Shown here: piece by piece, positions 25,419 through 32,663 of the stretch
How the letters are laid out: each line of letters begins with the position of its first letter
How positions within the stretch are numbered: the first letter of the stretch is position 1
Source of the DNA: an uncultured Myxococcales bacterium
GTDB lineage: Bacteria; Myxococcota_A; UBA9042; DTJE01
DNA: 38,829 nucleotides
Assembly (NCBI GenBank): GCA_937975765.1
Contig: CALJUR010000103.1
Span: 1-38,829, forward strand
Direction: 5' to 3'
Position numbers and translations under genes: made by a program
Notes under the pieces: generated by a model
The model's input: the letters and a program-made list of their open reading frames with translations, nothing else
Database searches by the model: none
What the model was told of the DNA's origin: nothing

Positions 25419-26168
25419 TCAGGCCAGCCAGTCCCCGCGACGAAGGGCGTCGCGCAGGAGGCCGGTCTTCCGGTCCTCGCGAGCCAACCGGGCCGCCAGT
25501 CTCCGCTCGGCCGGCGTGGTCTCGCGTACCTCGCGGATCGCCCCCTCGCACAGCACCAGGCGCACGTCGGCGCGCAGCGCGATCAACGGGTCGTGGGTGG
25601 CCAGGAAGACCAGCCGCCCGGGGGCCGACAGCACGTCCAGCGCCGCGTGCCGGTCGATGCCGGCGTTCTCGATCTCGTCCACCAGCAGCACCGGCGCGTC
25701 GCTGATGCCCATCACGTCCGCGATCATCAAGGCCCGGGCCTGCCCGCCCGAGAGGGAGGCCAGGGGCGTGTCGGGGCCGAAGGGCTCGCCGGCCAGGTGG
25801 TTCGCCGCCCCGAGGACCGCGTCCAGGTCGGTGTCCTCCCGGTCCCGCTGCAGCGCGTCCCGGTGCATCTCCAGGAACTCCCGCACGCCCAGGTCCAGGA
25901 AGAACTGCATGGACTGGCTGATGCGGGCGACGGCCCGATCGGCGGCCACGACCGCCGGGGGCACGCCCCGCAGGGACACGCGGCGCCGGGTGGGCGAGTC
26001 GCCGGGGCTCAGCCGCTCCAGGTCGGCCAGCAGGCGGGTCTTGCCCGAGCCGGTGGGGCCGACGATGGCCACGGTGCGGCCCGCTTCGAATTCCAGGGAA
26101 CCGAAAGGTTCGGAACGCCCGAACTTGTCGGTCCCCGGCAGCACGGTCAGGATGGCCGGTTCAGGCAT
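25419..26168 (-). CDS. Soluble ABC-type ATPase of the GTPase/radical SAM operon
   Basis: This 249-residue protein is a single ABC nucleotide-binding domain. It has Walker A GPTGSGKT (37-44), Q-loop SQSMQFF (around Gln88), signature LSGGQ (139-143), Walker B VLLVDE (160-165) and switch His192 (LATHD). There is no permease or binding protein nearby, so membrane transport is not supported by context; ABC ATPases of this sort can drive assembly or remodelling of protein complexes. The ATG at 26168 overlaps the end of the upstream GTPase gene by 8 bases, making it the last gene of a tightly coupled four-gene operon. It could still serve a transporter encoded elsewhere. Confidence 0.85.
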   Translation of the reverse strand: MPEPAILTVLPGTDKFGRSEPFGSLEFEAGRTVAIVGPTGSGKTRLLADLERLSPGDSPTRRRVSLRGVPPAVVAADRAVARISQSMQFFLDLGVREFLEMHRDALQRDREDTDLDAVLGAANHLAGEPFGPDTPLASLSGGQARALMIADVMGISDAPVLLVDEIENAGIDRHAALDVLSAPGRLVFLATHDPLIALRADVRLVLCEGAIREVRETTPAERRLAARLAREDRKTGLLRDALRRGDWLA

Positions 26169-26808
26169 GGCCGGACTCCGCTCCCTGGCAGAAGTGGCAG
26201 TACCCGCGCGGCAGCGTCGAGCGCAGCGGCTCGACGTCCCGCACGCGCAGGTCGGGCGCGGCGCGCAGGGCCGCCGTCAGCGCCCAGGTCCCCTCGCCGG
26301 TCAGCCCGTTCGCGACGATCCGCGTCGCCCCGGGGTTCAGTGCCTTCAGGGACTGCAGGAACACCTGGCGCTCGGCCGGGCTGATGCCGTCGCACCGGGT
26401 CAGCACCACGACGTCCGCAGGTTCCACCATCGCCCGCATCTTGCGCGGGGCGGCCAGGTGGGACAGGCCGCTGACGACGCACACGGCCAGCGCGCGCTGC
26501 AGGAACGGCGAGCAGCGGTCGCACAGGCCGGCGGTCTCGACCACCAGCAGGTCCAGGCCCTGTTCCTTCGCCCAGCGCAGGGCCGGTCCCAGCGCCACCA
26601 TCGCCTCGTGGTCCGGGCAGACGTCGCCGGCGACCTGCAGCCGGGCGGGGATGCCCTGCGCGCGGTACGCCTGGTCGTCGGTGCTGGCGACCGCGTCCAT
26701 CTTCAGCACGCCGCACGCCATCCCCCCGGCGCGCAGCGGACCCAGGGCGTGCAGGACCAGGCGGGTCTTGCCGCATCCGGGCGGGCCGGCGACGAATGCG
26801 ATCCTCAC
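26161..26808 (-). CDS. HypB/UreG-like P-loop GTPase with Cys motifs (paralogue B)
   Basis: This 215-residue protein has a P-loop AGPPGCGKT (7-15), CPDH (64-67), ETAGLCDRC (91-99), TRCD (137-140) as the likely guanine-specificity motif in place of NKxD, LTGEG (169-173), and a C-terminal YCHFC (Cys204, Cys207). The order of P-loop, Cys-Pro-His-like motif, ExxG-L-C switch and TGEG resembles G3E GTPases such as HypB and UreG. In those proteins a Cys-His or Cys-Pro-His motif binds nickel or zinc between two subunits. The protein is a clear paralogue of the one at 28144. The GTG start at 26808 overlaps the radical SAM stop (GTGA). A metal-insertion or maturation role is inferred; the target is unknown. 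Confidence 0.75.
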   Translation of the reverse strand: MRIAFVAGPPGCGKTRLVLHALGPLRAGGMACGVLKMDAVASTDDQAYRAQGIPARLQVAGDVCPDHEAMVALGPALRWAKEQGLDLLVVETAGLCDRCSPFLQRALAVCVVSGLSHLAAPRKMRAMVEPADVVVLTRCDGISPAERQVFLQSLKALNPGATRIVANGLTGEGTWALTAALRAAPDLRVRDVEPLRSTLPRGYCHFCQGAESGHA

Positions 26809-28118
26809 GGCCGCGCCTCCACGGGAACCAGTTCGGACAGGCCGAACAGGTTGGCATACGAACGCGAGACCCCGGTACACTCCCGGTAGTGGACGCACCG
26901 TCGGCAGCCCGGCGCCTTGACCCGCAAGGCGTCGATGGCGGCGCGGTCGAAGACGATCCCGCCCGGTGTTCGGACCAGCTGGAAGATCGTCATGTAGCGG
27001 TCGTAGGACCACGTCTCGAATCCGGGAAGCAGGCACGGCGGGAAGCCCCGGAAGGTCAGGGGCAGCCCGCGGGCATGGGCGATCGACAGGGCCTCCATCA
27101 CGGCCGGGACGGCGTCCGTCAACCGCGGCACCAGGTCGTCCCGGTGGATCCAGGCGTTCTCCTCGGGCATCACGAAGTCGAGGTTCGGCACGAACAGGTT
27201 GTCGATGCGGTCGTTCAGGTCCGCGAAAAAGCGGGCCAGGTCGGGCAGTTGCGGGATCGTCGGGCGGGTGACCACCGCGATCGAGCCCAGGGGCAGGGCG
27301 GGGTGGCGTCCCACCGCCTCGAAGGCCGCCAGAACCCGGTCCAGCGCGTCCACCTGCCACAGGGCCTCGGCCGTCGCGCGGTCGGGCGTGTCGAACGAGA
27401 TCCCCACCGCCGTCACGCCGGCCGAAACCAGCCGTTCCAGGACCCCCGGGATCGACAGGGTCAGGCCGTTGGTGACCAGCACGACCTCGCGGTACCCCAT
27501 CTTCCGGGCGACCGATACCAGCCGGGGCAGGTCCGGGTGCAGCGTCGGCTCGCCCCCGGTGAACGAGACCTTCTCCAGGTCGCGCTCGCGTCCCAGGGCC
27601 AGGTCCGCGGCGACCTCGGCGGCCGTGCGCAGGTACCGGTCCTCGTGGCCCAGCAGGCAGTATGCGCAGTTCAGGTTGCAGCGCGTGCCGACGCGCAGGT
27701 CGATGGCGGGCTGGGTGGCCGTCGAGTAGCGCAGCACCTCGGGCTGGAGGCGCCGACGGTCGCGGATCTCGCGGTTCGCCACCACCGTCACCCGCGGCAT
27801 GCCGCGCAGATCGTGCAGCCGCCGCAGTTCGTCGGATTCCATCTCCCAGCGGTCCGGGTCGCGGCCGGCCGGGGCCTGCGGGGACAGCCACTCCGAGGGG
27901 GGACGCAGCGACCAGCGCCGGGTGCCGCCGTCGTCCCGGGCACGGACCAACCCCGCCGCGTGCAGCGTCGCCAGCGCCCCATCGACGCGCGCCTCGTCCA
28001 TCTGGCAGAGGTGGGGCAGGCGATCCCGGGGCTCCTCCCGGATCAGGAAGAACCCCACCAGCAGGGACCAGCCGTCCGCGTCGAGGCCCAGGTAGCCGGG
28101 GATCTCCAGGAACTCCAT
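26805..28118 (-). CDS. Radical SAM protein with N-terminal winged helix and C-terminal Cys cluster
   Basis: This 437-residue protein has a winged-helix-like N-terminal domain (about 15-75). The radical SAM core follows, with CNLNCAYC (Cys147, 151, 154) for the SAM-binding 4Fe-4S cluster and FTGGEPTLHP (186-195) for SAM binding. The C-terminus has FPPCLLPGFETW and then CRRCVHYREC (405-414) and GVSRSYANLFG, a pattern like the SPASM/twitch tail that holds an extra Fe-S cluster. Such proteins modify peptides or build cofactors. It sits between two Cys-motif GTPases and overlaps the downstream one by 4 bases, so these act together. The upstream gap is 25 nt. The substrate is unknown. Confidence 0.85.
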   Translation of the reverse strand: MEFLEIPGYLGLDADGWSLLVGFFLIREEPRDRLPHLCQMDEARVDGALATLHAAGLVRARDDGGTRRWSLRPPSEWLSPQAPAGRDPDRWEMESDELRRLHDLRGMPRVTVVANREIRDRRRLQPEVLRYSTATQPAIDLRVGTRCNLNCAYCLLGHEDRYLRTAAEVAADLALGRERDLEKVSFTGGEPTLHPDLPRLVSVARKMGYREVVLVTNGLTLSIPGVLERLVSAGVTAVGISFDTPDRATAEALWQVDALDRVLAAFEAVGRHPALPLGSIAVVTRPTIPQLPDLARFFADLNDRIDNLFVPNLDFVMPEENAWIHRDDLVPRLTDAVPAVMEALSIAHARGLPLTFRGFPPCLLPGFETWSYDRYMTIFQLVRTPGGIVFDRAAIDALRVKAPGCRRCVHYRECTGVSRSYANLFGLSELVPVEARP

Positions 28119-28143
28119 CCGAACCCCCGTCGGTGTCCGACGC

Positions 28144-28815
28144 CTACAGGATCTCGATCCCCGCCTGGTCCCGTCCCAGGCAGTACGAGCAGTACAACTG
28201 CGGCAACGGCGTGCGGGCAGCGACCTCGCCAGCGCCCGTCGCGGCCTGCCGGCACACCGACCGCGCCGCCGTCCGCAGCGCGGTCGCCAGCACCATGGCG
28301 CCTTCCCCCGTGCGGCCGTCCAGCCAGGCCCGGTGCGCCCGGTCGTTCCGTGACCGCAGGTTGACGCCGAAGGCCTCCCTTTCGGCCTGCGAGACCAGGT
28401 CGCCGCGCGTGATCACCACGATGTCCGCGTCGGCCAGCAGGGGGCCCAGCTTGCGAGGCGCCGCGATGCCCGCCGTCGCGTCCAGCACCGCGACGGCCAC
28501 GGCGTCCCGCAGGTACGGCGCGCATCGCCCGCACAGGCCGGCCGTCTCGACGACCAGCGTCTGCAGGCCCTTCTCCGCGGCCCAGGCCAGCAGCTCCGGG
28601 TACTTCTCCATCAGCACGTGGTCCGGGCACAGCGCCCCGGCCAGCAACTGGCGCGCCGGGATCGACCGGGCCCGCCAGGTCCCCAGGTCCGTGCTCTCGC
28701 TGCAGTCCAGCTTGGCCACCCCGACGGGGGGATCGAACGCGCCGGCGTCCAGCGCGCGTTCGATGACCTTCGTCTTGCCGGCGGAGGGCGGGCCGCCCAC
28801 GACATAGACCGTCAT
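28144..28815 (-). CDS. HypB/UreG-like P-loop GTPase with Cys motifs (paralogue A)
   Basis: This 223-residue protein has P-loop GGPPSAGKT (7-15), an extra Cys38 (KLDCSE), CPDH (63-66), ETAGLCGRC (90-98), TRGD (136-139), TGEG (169-172) and a C-terminal YCSYC (Cys209, Cys212). All match the paralogue at 26161 in order and spacing. The extra Cys38 and different linker suggest the two have split roles, perhaps forming a heterodimer with a shared metal site, as HypB and UreG homodimers do. It is the first gene of the operon. The promoter candidate at 28822-28850 places transcription at or near the ATG itself, so the mRNA may be leaderless. The nucleotide and metal are not proven. Confidence 0.75.
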   Translation of the reverse strand: MTVYVVGGPPSAGKTKVIERALDAGAFDPPVGVAKLDCSESTDLGTWRARSIPARQLLAGALCPDHVLMEKYPELLAWAAEKGLQTLVVETAGLCGRCAPYLRDAVAVAVLDATAGIAAPRKLGPLLADADIVVITRGDLVSQAEREAFGVNLRSRNDRAHRAWLDGRTGEGAMVLATALRTAARSVCRQAATGAGEVAARTPLPQLYCSYCLGRDQAGIEIL

Positions 28816-28821
28816 GGGCGA

Positions 28822-28850
28822 AGGGTATCGGTCGTTCGGTGCCCCGTCAA
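28822..28850 (-). promoter_or_regulatory. promoter-like TTGACG-N17-TACCCT before the GTPase/radical SAM operon
   Basis: On the minus strand TTGACG (28850-28845) and TACCCT (28827-28822) are 17 nt apart. The -10 keeps the key TAnnnT positions but is weak elsewhere. Transcription would start near 28815, the A of the ATG, so the message may be leaderless. The TGA stop of the esterase gene lies within the -35. Confidence 0.4.
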
Positions 28851-29707
28851 TTCGCGGCGCCCAGTTGCGCCTGCAGCATCGGGACCAGCATCCGGCCCCA
28901 ATGCTCCCAGTCGTGTCCCCCGACGTACTCCTCCTCCCGGAAGGGGATGCCCCGCTGGGCCAGGTGCCTGGCGAACTTCCGGTTGGTCTGGACGATCTCC
29001 TTCCGGTCGTGATCGCCCCAGGCCAGGAACAGCCGCAGGCCCTTCAGATCCTCGGGGGCGCGCCACCGGGCATACAGATCCTCCTGCGAGAAGTCGTCGC
29101 CCTCCTTCACCGGGCCGAAGATGCGGTCCACCGGGATCATGGCGCGGATCCTGCGGTTGTTCGCGAACCGCAGGACCATCTCGCTGTCGAAGACCGGGCC
29201 GGACAGGCTGGACACCGAGGCGAACTGGCCGGGGTGGTGCAGCGCGATGCGCAGCGCTCCGGCGCCCCCCATCGAGGCGCCCGCGAGGTGGCAGCCCTCG
29301 GGGCAGGGCAGGGTATGGAACCGGCGGGTCGCGTCCCGCAGCACCTCCTGGACGACCCAGTCCTCGTAGTGCCGGGTGCCGTCGTGCCAGTTCGTCCACA
29401 TCCCCATGTCGCCTTGCGGCACCACGATGACCGCGCGCGGGACCCGGCCGTCCTGCAGTGCCTGGTCCAGCAGGGCCGCCGCGCCGTGGCTCTCGAACGA
29501 GCGGGGGCTGTCCCCGGCGCCGTGCAGGAAAACCAGGAGCGGAAGGCGCTCGCCCGGCAGGAAGCCCGGGGGCAGGTACGCCGCGTACTGCATCGGCCGG
29601 CGCATCGACGGGCTGTCCAGCGTGACGTAGTCCAGTCTCTGCGGGCCGTGGGCGCACGCCGCGATGATCAGGGTGGCCAGAAGGGCCGGGACGAAGGGAC
29701 GATGCAT
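28847..29707 (-). CDS. Alpha/beta-hydrolase esterase lipoprotein
   Basis: This 286-residue protein has a lipoprotein signal (MHRPFVPALLATLIIAAC, Cys18). Its alpha/beta-hydrolase fold has an oxyanion HGAGDSP motif (62-68), the nucleophile elbow GASMGG (Ser145), an Asp in LAWGDHD and a His in YVGGHDWEHW. The layout resembles feruloyl/acetyl xylan esterases and esterase-D-like proteins. As an envelope lipoprotein next to a GH9 enzyme, it may remove acyl groups from plant or microbial polysaccharides; this is context inference. The ATG at 29707 has GGGAGG 6 nt upstream. The GTPase operon starts 31 nt downstream on the same strand. Confidence 0.85.
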   Translation of the reverse strand: MHRPFVPALLATLIIAACAHGPQRLDYVTLDSPSMRRPMQYAAYLPPGFLPGERLPLLVFLHGAGDSPRSFESHGAAALLDQALQDGRVPRAVIVVPQGDMGMWTNWHDGTRHYEDWVVQEVLRDATRRFHTLPCPEGCHLAGASMGGAGALRIALHHPGQFASVSSLSGPVFDSEMVLRFANNRRIRAMIPVDRIFGPVKEGDDFSQEDLYARWRAPEDLKGLRLFLAWGDHDRKEIVQTNRKFARHLAQRGIPFREEEYVGGHDWEHWGRMLVPMLQAQLGAAN

Positions 29708-29738
29708 GGGGGGCCTCCCGCCGGTTCCCACGCTTCCA

Positions 29739-29767
29739 GGAGTAGAAGGAGGCGGGAACGAGGTCAA
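29739..29767 (-). promoter_or_regulatory. promoter-like TTGACC-N17-TACTCC before the esterase gene
   Basis: On the minus strand TTGACC (29767-29762) and TACTCC (29744-29739) are 17 nt apart. The -35 includes the TGA stop of the GH9 gene. The -10 lacks the final T, so the call is weak. The leader would be about 25 nt and would contain GGGAGG. Confidence 0.3.
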
Positions 29768-32457
29768 TCCCCGGGCGCGGATGTGCCGGACGGCAGGACG
29801 GTAATGTCTGCACGGGCGAAGACCCGCCTGCCGTCCAGCCCGACCTCCTCGGCCTCGATCCAGGCCGGGCCGGGACGGGGGAACACGAAGGTCGGGGCCG
29901 GCCCTTGCCGCGGTGACAGGCCGGAGGCCTCCCAGGCGGTCTCGCGCGCGACGGGTCCGGACGGCTGGACCTCCAGGCGGGGCGTCACGGCCATGCCCGC
30001 GACGATCCGTGCCGGAAGCCCGCCGATCCACGCGGTCGCCTGCCGCCACGGCTGGCCTCGCAGCGCGCTGCGCCCCATCATCGCCGCCGCCGCCGCCAGC
30101 GCCTGGCCCTGGGCCACGACCGTCGCCTCGGCCTTCACGTTCCACATGTCGGTCCAGCGGTCGAACATCGGGTACGGGTCCCGGGTGTTGCGGTCGCCGT
30201 CCGGCGGGAAGGCCAGGCGTCCCAGGTCGCGCTGGTAGTCCGGGGTCCACGAAGGCCCTTCGGTCACGTCGCCCACCAGCAGGCCCGTCGGGGGCAGCGC
30301 GCGCCCGTCGTTGGCCGCGAACTGGCTGACGGGATTCATCGGCCGGTTGCGGCCCAGACCCGCCAGGAAGCACACGTCGACGGGATTCGCGCCCAGGGCG
30401 TAGTCGAAGTCCGACTCGGCGAAGGCGTGCAGATCCGGCCGGTTCCGGCCCAGCGCCGCGACCTCCAGATCGAACGCGTAGGCCGGCGAGAAGTGCCAGG
30501 CTGCGGTCGCGAACCGCTTGTTCTCCAGGGGGAAGGTCACCCGCCACGCCGAGGCCAGCGCCCACGACGCCAGTTCGTCGCCGACCCGGTCCAGTTCGGT
30601 GCGGCAGCGGGCCTGGAGGTCCCGGTCCAGGCGCGTGGCGAACGGGTGGCCGGTGCGCGGGGCCAGCGCGCAGGATCGCGTCGCGTTCCCGTAGCCCTCG
30701 GTCAGCGGCACCCATCCCCATCGGCGGGTCCGCGAGTGATCAACCGGATCGAACCCGTCCCGCGCCACCCGCGCGAAACGTTCCTCGCCCGTGGCCAGCC
30801 ACAACTCGACGGCAGCCCACGCAATCTCATCGGAGTCCGCGAACTGGTTTCCGTAGTGCGTGACGTGCTGGTAGGCACCGTTGCGGCCGTGCGCGCGCCA
30901 CGCCGCCTCCAGGAACTCCCATCCCTTCCGGGCCTTGTCCAGGTAGCCGGCCGCCTCGTCCGGGAAGGCGCGCCGCATCCATGGCGAGGACCCCGCCTGG
31001 GCCAGGGCGGCCACGGCGGCGGCGGTGGCCGAGGTGTTCTTCGGGAAGACCACCTGGGGGTCGCCCCGGTCCGGCATCACGTCGTCCTCGTAGGCACGGT
31101 CGCGGGGGTACACCAGGAAGAACTCGCCGCCGTCCCGGTCCTGCATCCGGGCCAGGAAGTCGGCCTCCCACTTCGCGATCTGCAGCAGGTCCGGCAGGGC
31201 ATCGCCGCTGTCGGGCAGCCCCAGGTTGTCCAGTTCGGCCACGCCGGGGAACGCGTCGGTCGCCAGGACCAGCGCGTGGACCAGGGCCGCGCTGTTCGTG
31301 ACGTACCGGCTGTAGTCCCCCGCGTCGTGGTGCCCGCCGCGGACGTCGACGGGACCCTCCTGCGAGAAGGGGTACAGCGCGCGGTCCATCGAGTCCAGCG
31401 ACGGGGCCTTCTGGTCGCCCGGCGAACGGCCCTGCTGGAGCCCTGCCAGCCGGGCGTCGAAGTGGCGGTCGCCTGTCCGCGGGATGGCGGCCGGGGCCAG
31501 GTGGCAGGCGTCGTGCGTGAACCGGGTGAACGGCGCCTCCAGCGCCGCGCCGCACCGCTGGTGGTACAGCCCGAGGGCCAGCGTCCGGGCCAGCAGCGCC
31601 GGGCGCCCGTCGTCGATCGGGAAGGGGGGCGAGGCGCCCAGGCCCGCCACCCGAAGGCGGTACGCCCCCGGCCGGTCCAGCGGCGTGAAGTCCGCCTCCC
31701 GCACCTGCCGGTAGGGCGGCACCGCCGTCTCGAAGCCCTGCTCATGGGTGCGGGACAGTCGCCCCTGGAACGCCACCTGCCCGGTGGCCGCATCGACCAC
31801 CTGGAACCCGGCGTCCTCGGGAACCGGCAGTTCGCCCAGCGTCCCCGTCCACGTCCCCACCGCCGCCCTTTTCGAACCGTTCGTCGCGTACCCCACGTGG
31901 GGCACGTGGATGGCCGTCGAGGGCCGCATCGGGTCCAGGGGGGCCGCGATCTCCACGGGGGAGGAGAAGACGTCCTTCCCCGGGTTCCCGAGGTGCAACT
32001 CGCCACGTGCCGGCAGCGGCGATGCCAGCCGCAGGGTCAGCACGTTCCGGATGCGCAGGTCCCGTCGCCCCTTGGCCGCGAAGGCCGGGCGCCGCCGGAA
32101 CCCGACGGCCTCGACGGCCACGACACGGTCACCGACCCGGGCCCGGAACGAGGCCGGGGGAGGCAGGCGCGCGGCGCCGTCCCGGACGAAATCCCAGGTG
32201 GAAGGGTCGCGGCCGGGCGCCGCCGTGTTGATCCAGGTGACCTGCAGGAACCGCGGGGACACGACCCGGAGATCCCACGCTCCGACCGGCGGCGGTTCCA
32301 GGGACGGTCCGTCGGAGATCCGCAATGCCGGGGCGAACGTGGCCGGGGTGGGGCGGGGGGGCGGGCCGGCGAGGGCGGGCACCGCGAGAAACCCCGCCAG
32401 CACGGTGGCCAGCGCCGGAACGAATGCGGCGCGCCGGATCCGGGGAACGTCACGCAC
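29764..32457 (-). CDS. Secreted GH9-family glycoside hydrolase with N-terminal CelD-type Ig domain
   Basis: This 897-residue protein has a signal peptide (VRDVPRIRRAAFVPALATV, then LAGFLAVPALA). An N-terminal beta domain leads to a CelD_N-like Ig module (about 170-270; VGYATNGSKRAAV, FQVVDAATGQVAFQG). The GH9 (alpha/alpha)6 barrel extends to about 800. Its marker GGHHDAGDYSRYV holds the DAGD Asp pair (378-381), which activates the water in this inverting family. The acid Glu is likely Glu777 (WNVKAEATVV), in a context unlike the usual NE motif. A C-terminal beta-like stretch follows (IEAEEVGLDGRRVFARADI). Cellulose or a related beta-glucan is the family's usual substrate. The GTG at 32457 has GGGAGG 4 nt upstream and starts the signal peptide; longer upstream reading runs into repeat DNA. 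Confidence 0.85.
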   Translation of the reverse strand: MRDVPRIRRAAFVPALATVLAGFLAVPALAGPPPRPTPATFAPALRISDGPSLEPPPVGAWDLRVVSPRFLQVTWINTAAPGRDPSTWDFVRDGAARLPPPASFRARVGDRVVAVEAVGFRRRPAFAAKGRRDLRIRNVLTLRLASPLPARGELHLGNPGKDVFSSPVEIAAPLDPMRPSTAIHVPHVGYATNGSKRAAVGTWTGTLGELPVPEDAGFQVVDAATGQVAFQGRLSRTHEQGFETAVPPYRQVREADFTPLDRPGAYRLRVAGLGASPPFPIDDGRPALLARTLALGLYHQRCGAALEAPFTRFTHDACHLAPAAIPRTGDRHFDARLAGLQQGRSPGDQKAPSLDSMDRALYPFSQEGPVDVRGGHHDAGDYSRYVTNSAALVHALVLATDAFPGVAELDNLGLPDSGDALPDLLQIAKWEADFLARMQDRDGGEFFLVYPRDRAYEDDVMPDRGDPQVVFPKNTSATAAAVAALAQAGSSPWMRRAFPDEAAGYLDKARKGWEFLEAAWRAHGRNGAYQHVTHYGNQFADSDEIAWAAVELWLATGEERFARVARDGFDPVDHSRTRRWGWVPLTEGYGNATRSCALAPRTGHPFATRLDRDLQARCRTELDRVGDELASWALASAWRVTFPLENKRFATAAWHFSPAYAFDLEVAALGRNRPDLHAFAESDFDYALGANPVDVCFLAGLGRNRPMNPVSQFAANDGRALPPTGLLVGDVTEGPSWTPDYQRDLGRLAFPPDGDRNTRDPYPMFDRWTDMWNVKAEATVVAQGQALAAAAAMMGRSALRGQPWRQATAWIGGLPARIVAGMAVTPRLEVQPSGPVARETAWEASGLSPRQGPAPTFVFPRPGPAWIEAEEVGLDGRRVFARADITVLPSGTSAPGD

Positions 32458-32470
32458 GGTACCTCCCGGC

Positions 32471-32633
32471 CCATGTAGGGCGGGGGCCCTGTCCCCCGCC
32501 ATCACAGGAGGGGCCCTGTCCCCCGCCTCCTGATTCCCGCGTTCCTTGTCGCGATCCGGACGTCCTGGGCAGGGCACGGGGGCCCTGCCCTACATCAGGC
32601 CCTGGGCAGGGCACGGGGGCCCCGCCCTGCATC
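32471..32633. repeat. REP-like GC hairpin repeats, cluster 2
   Basis: A plus-orientation unit starting TGTAGGGCGGGGG (from 32473) is followed by a shorter AGGGGCCCTGTCCCCCGCC copy. Two minus-orientation units read TGTAGGGCAGGGCCCCCG and TGCAGGGCGGGGCCCCCG, each ending GTGCCCTGCCC. They belong to the same family as the units at 8159-8420. The array fills most of the gap between the GH9 gene start and the end of the WecG-deacetylase gene. Confidence 0.65.
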
Positions 32634-32663
32634 AGGTCGGCCCCGCCCCCCCCGCCTTCCCCT

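Noticed and set aside
26161..27891. A 576-codon minus frame that reads on upstream of the GTPase start
   Set aside because: The part upstream of 26808 is out-of-frame to the radical SAM gene and is low-complexity Pro/Gly/Arg. The GTG at 26808 overlapping the radical SAM stop is the natural start.
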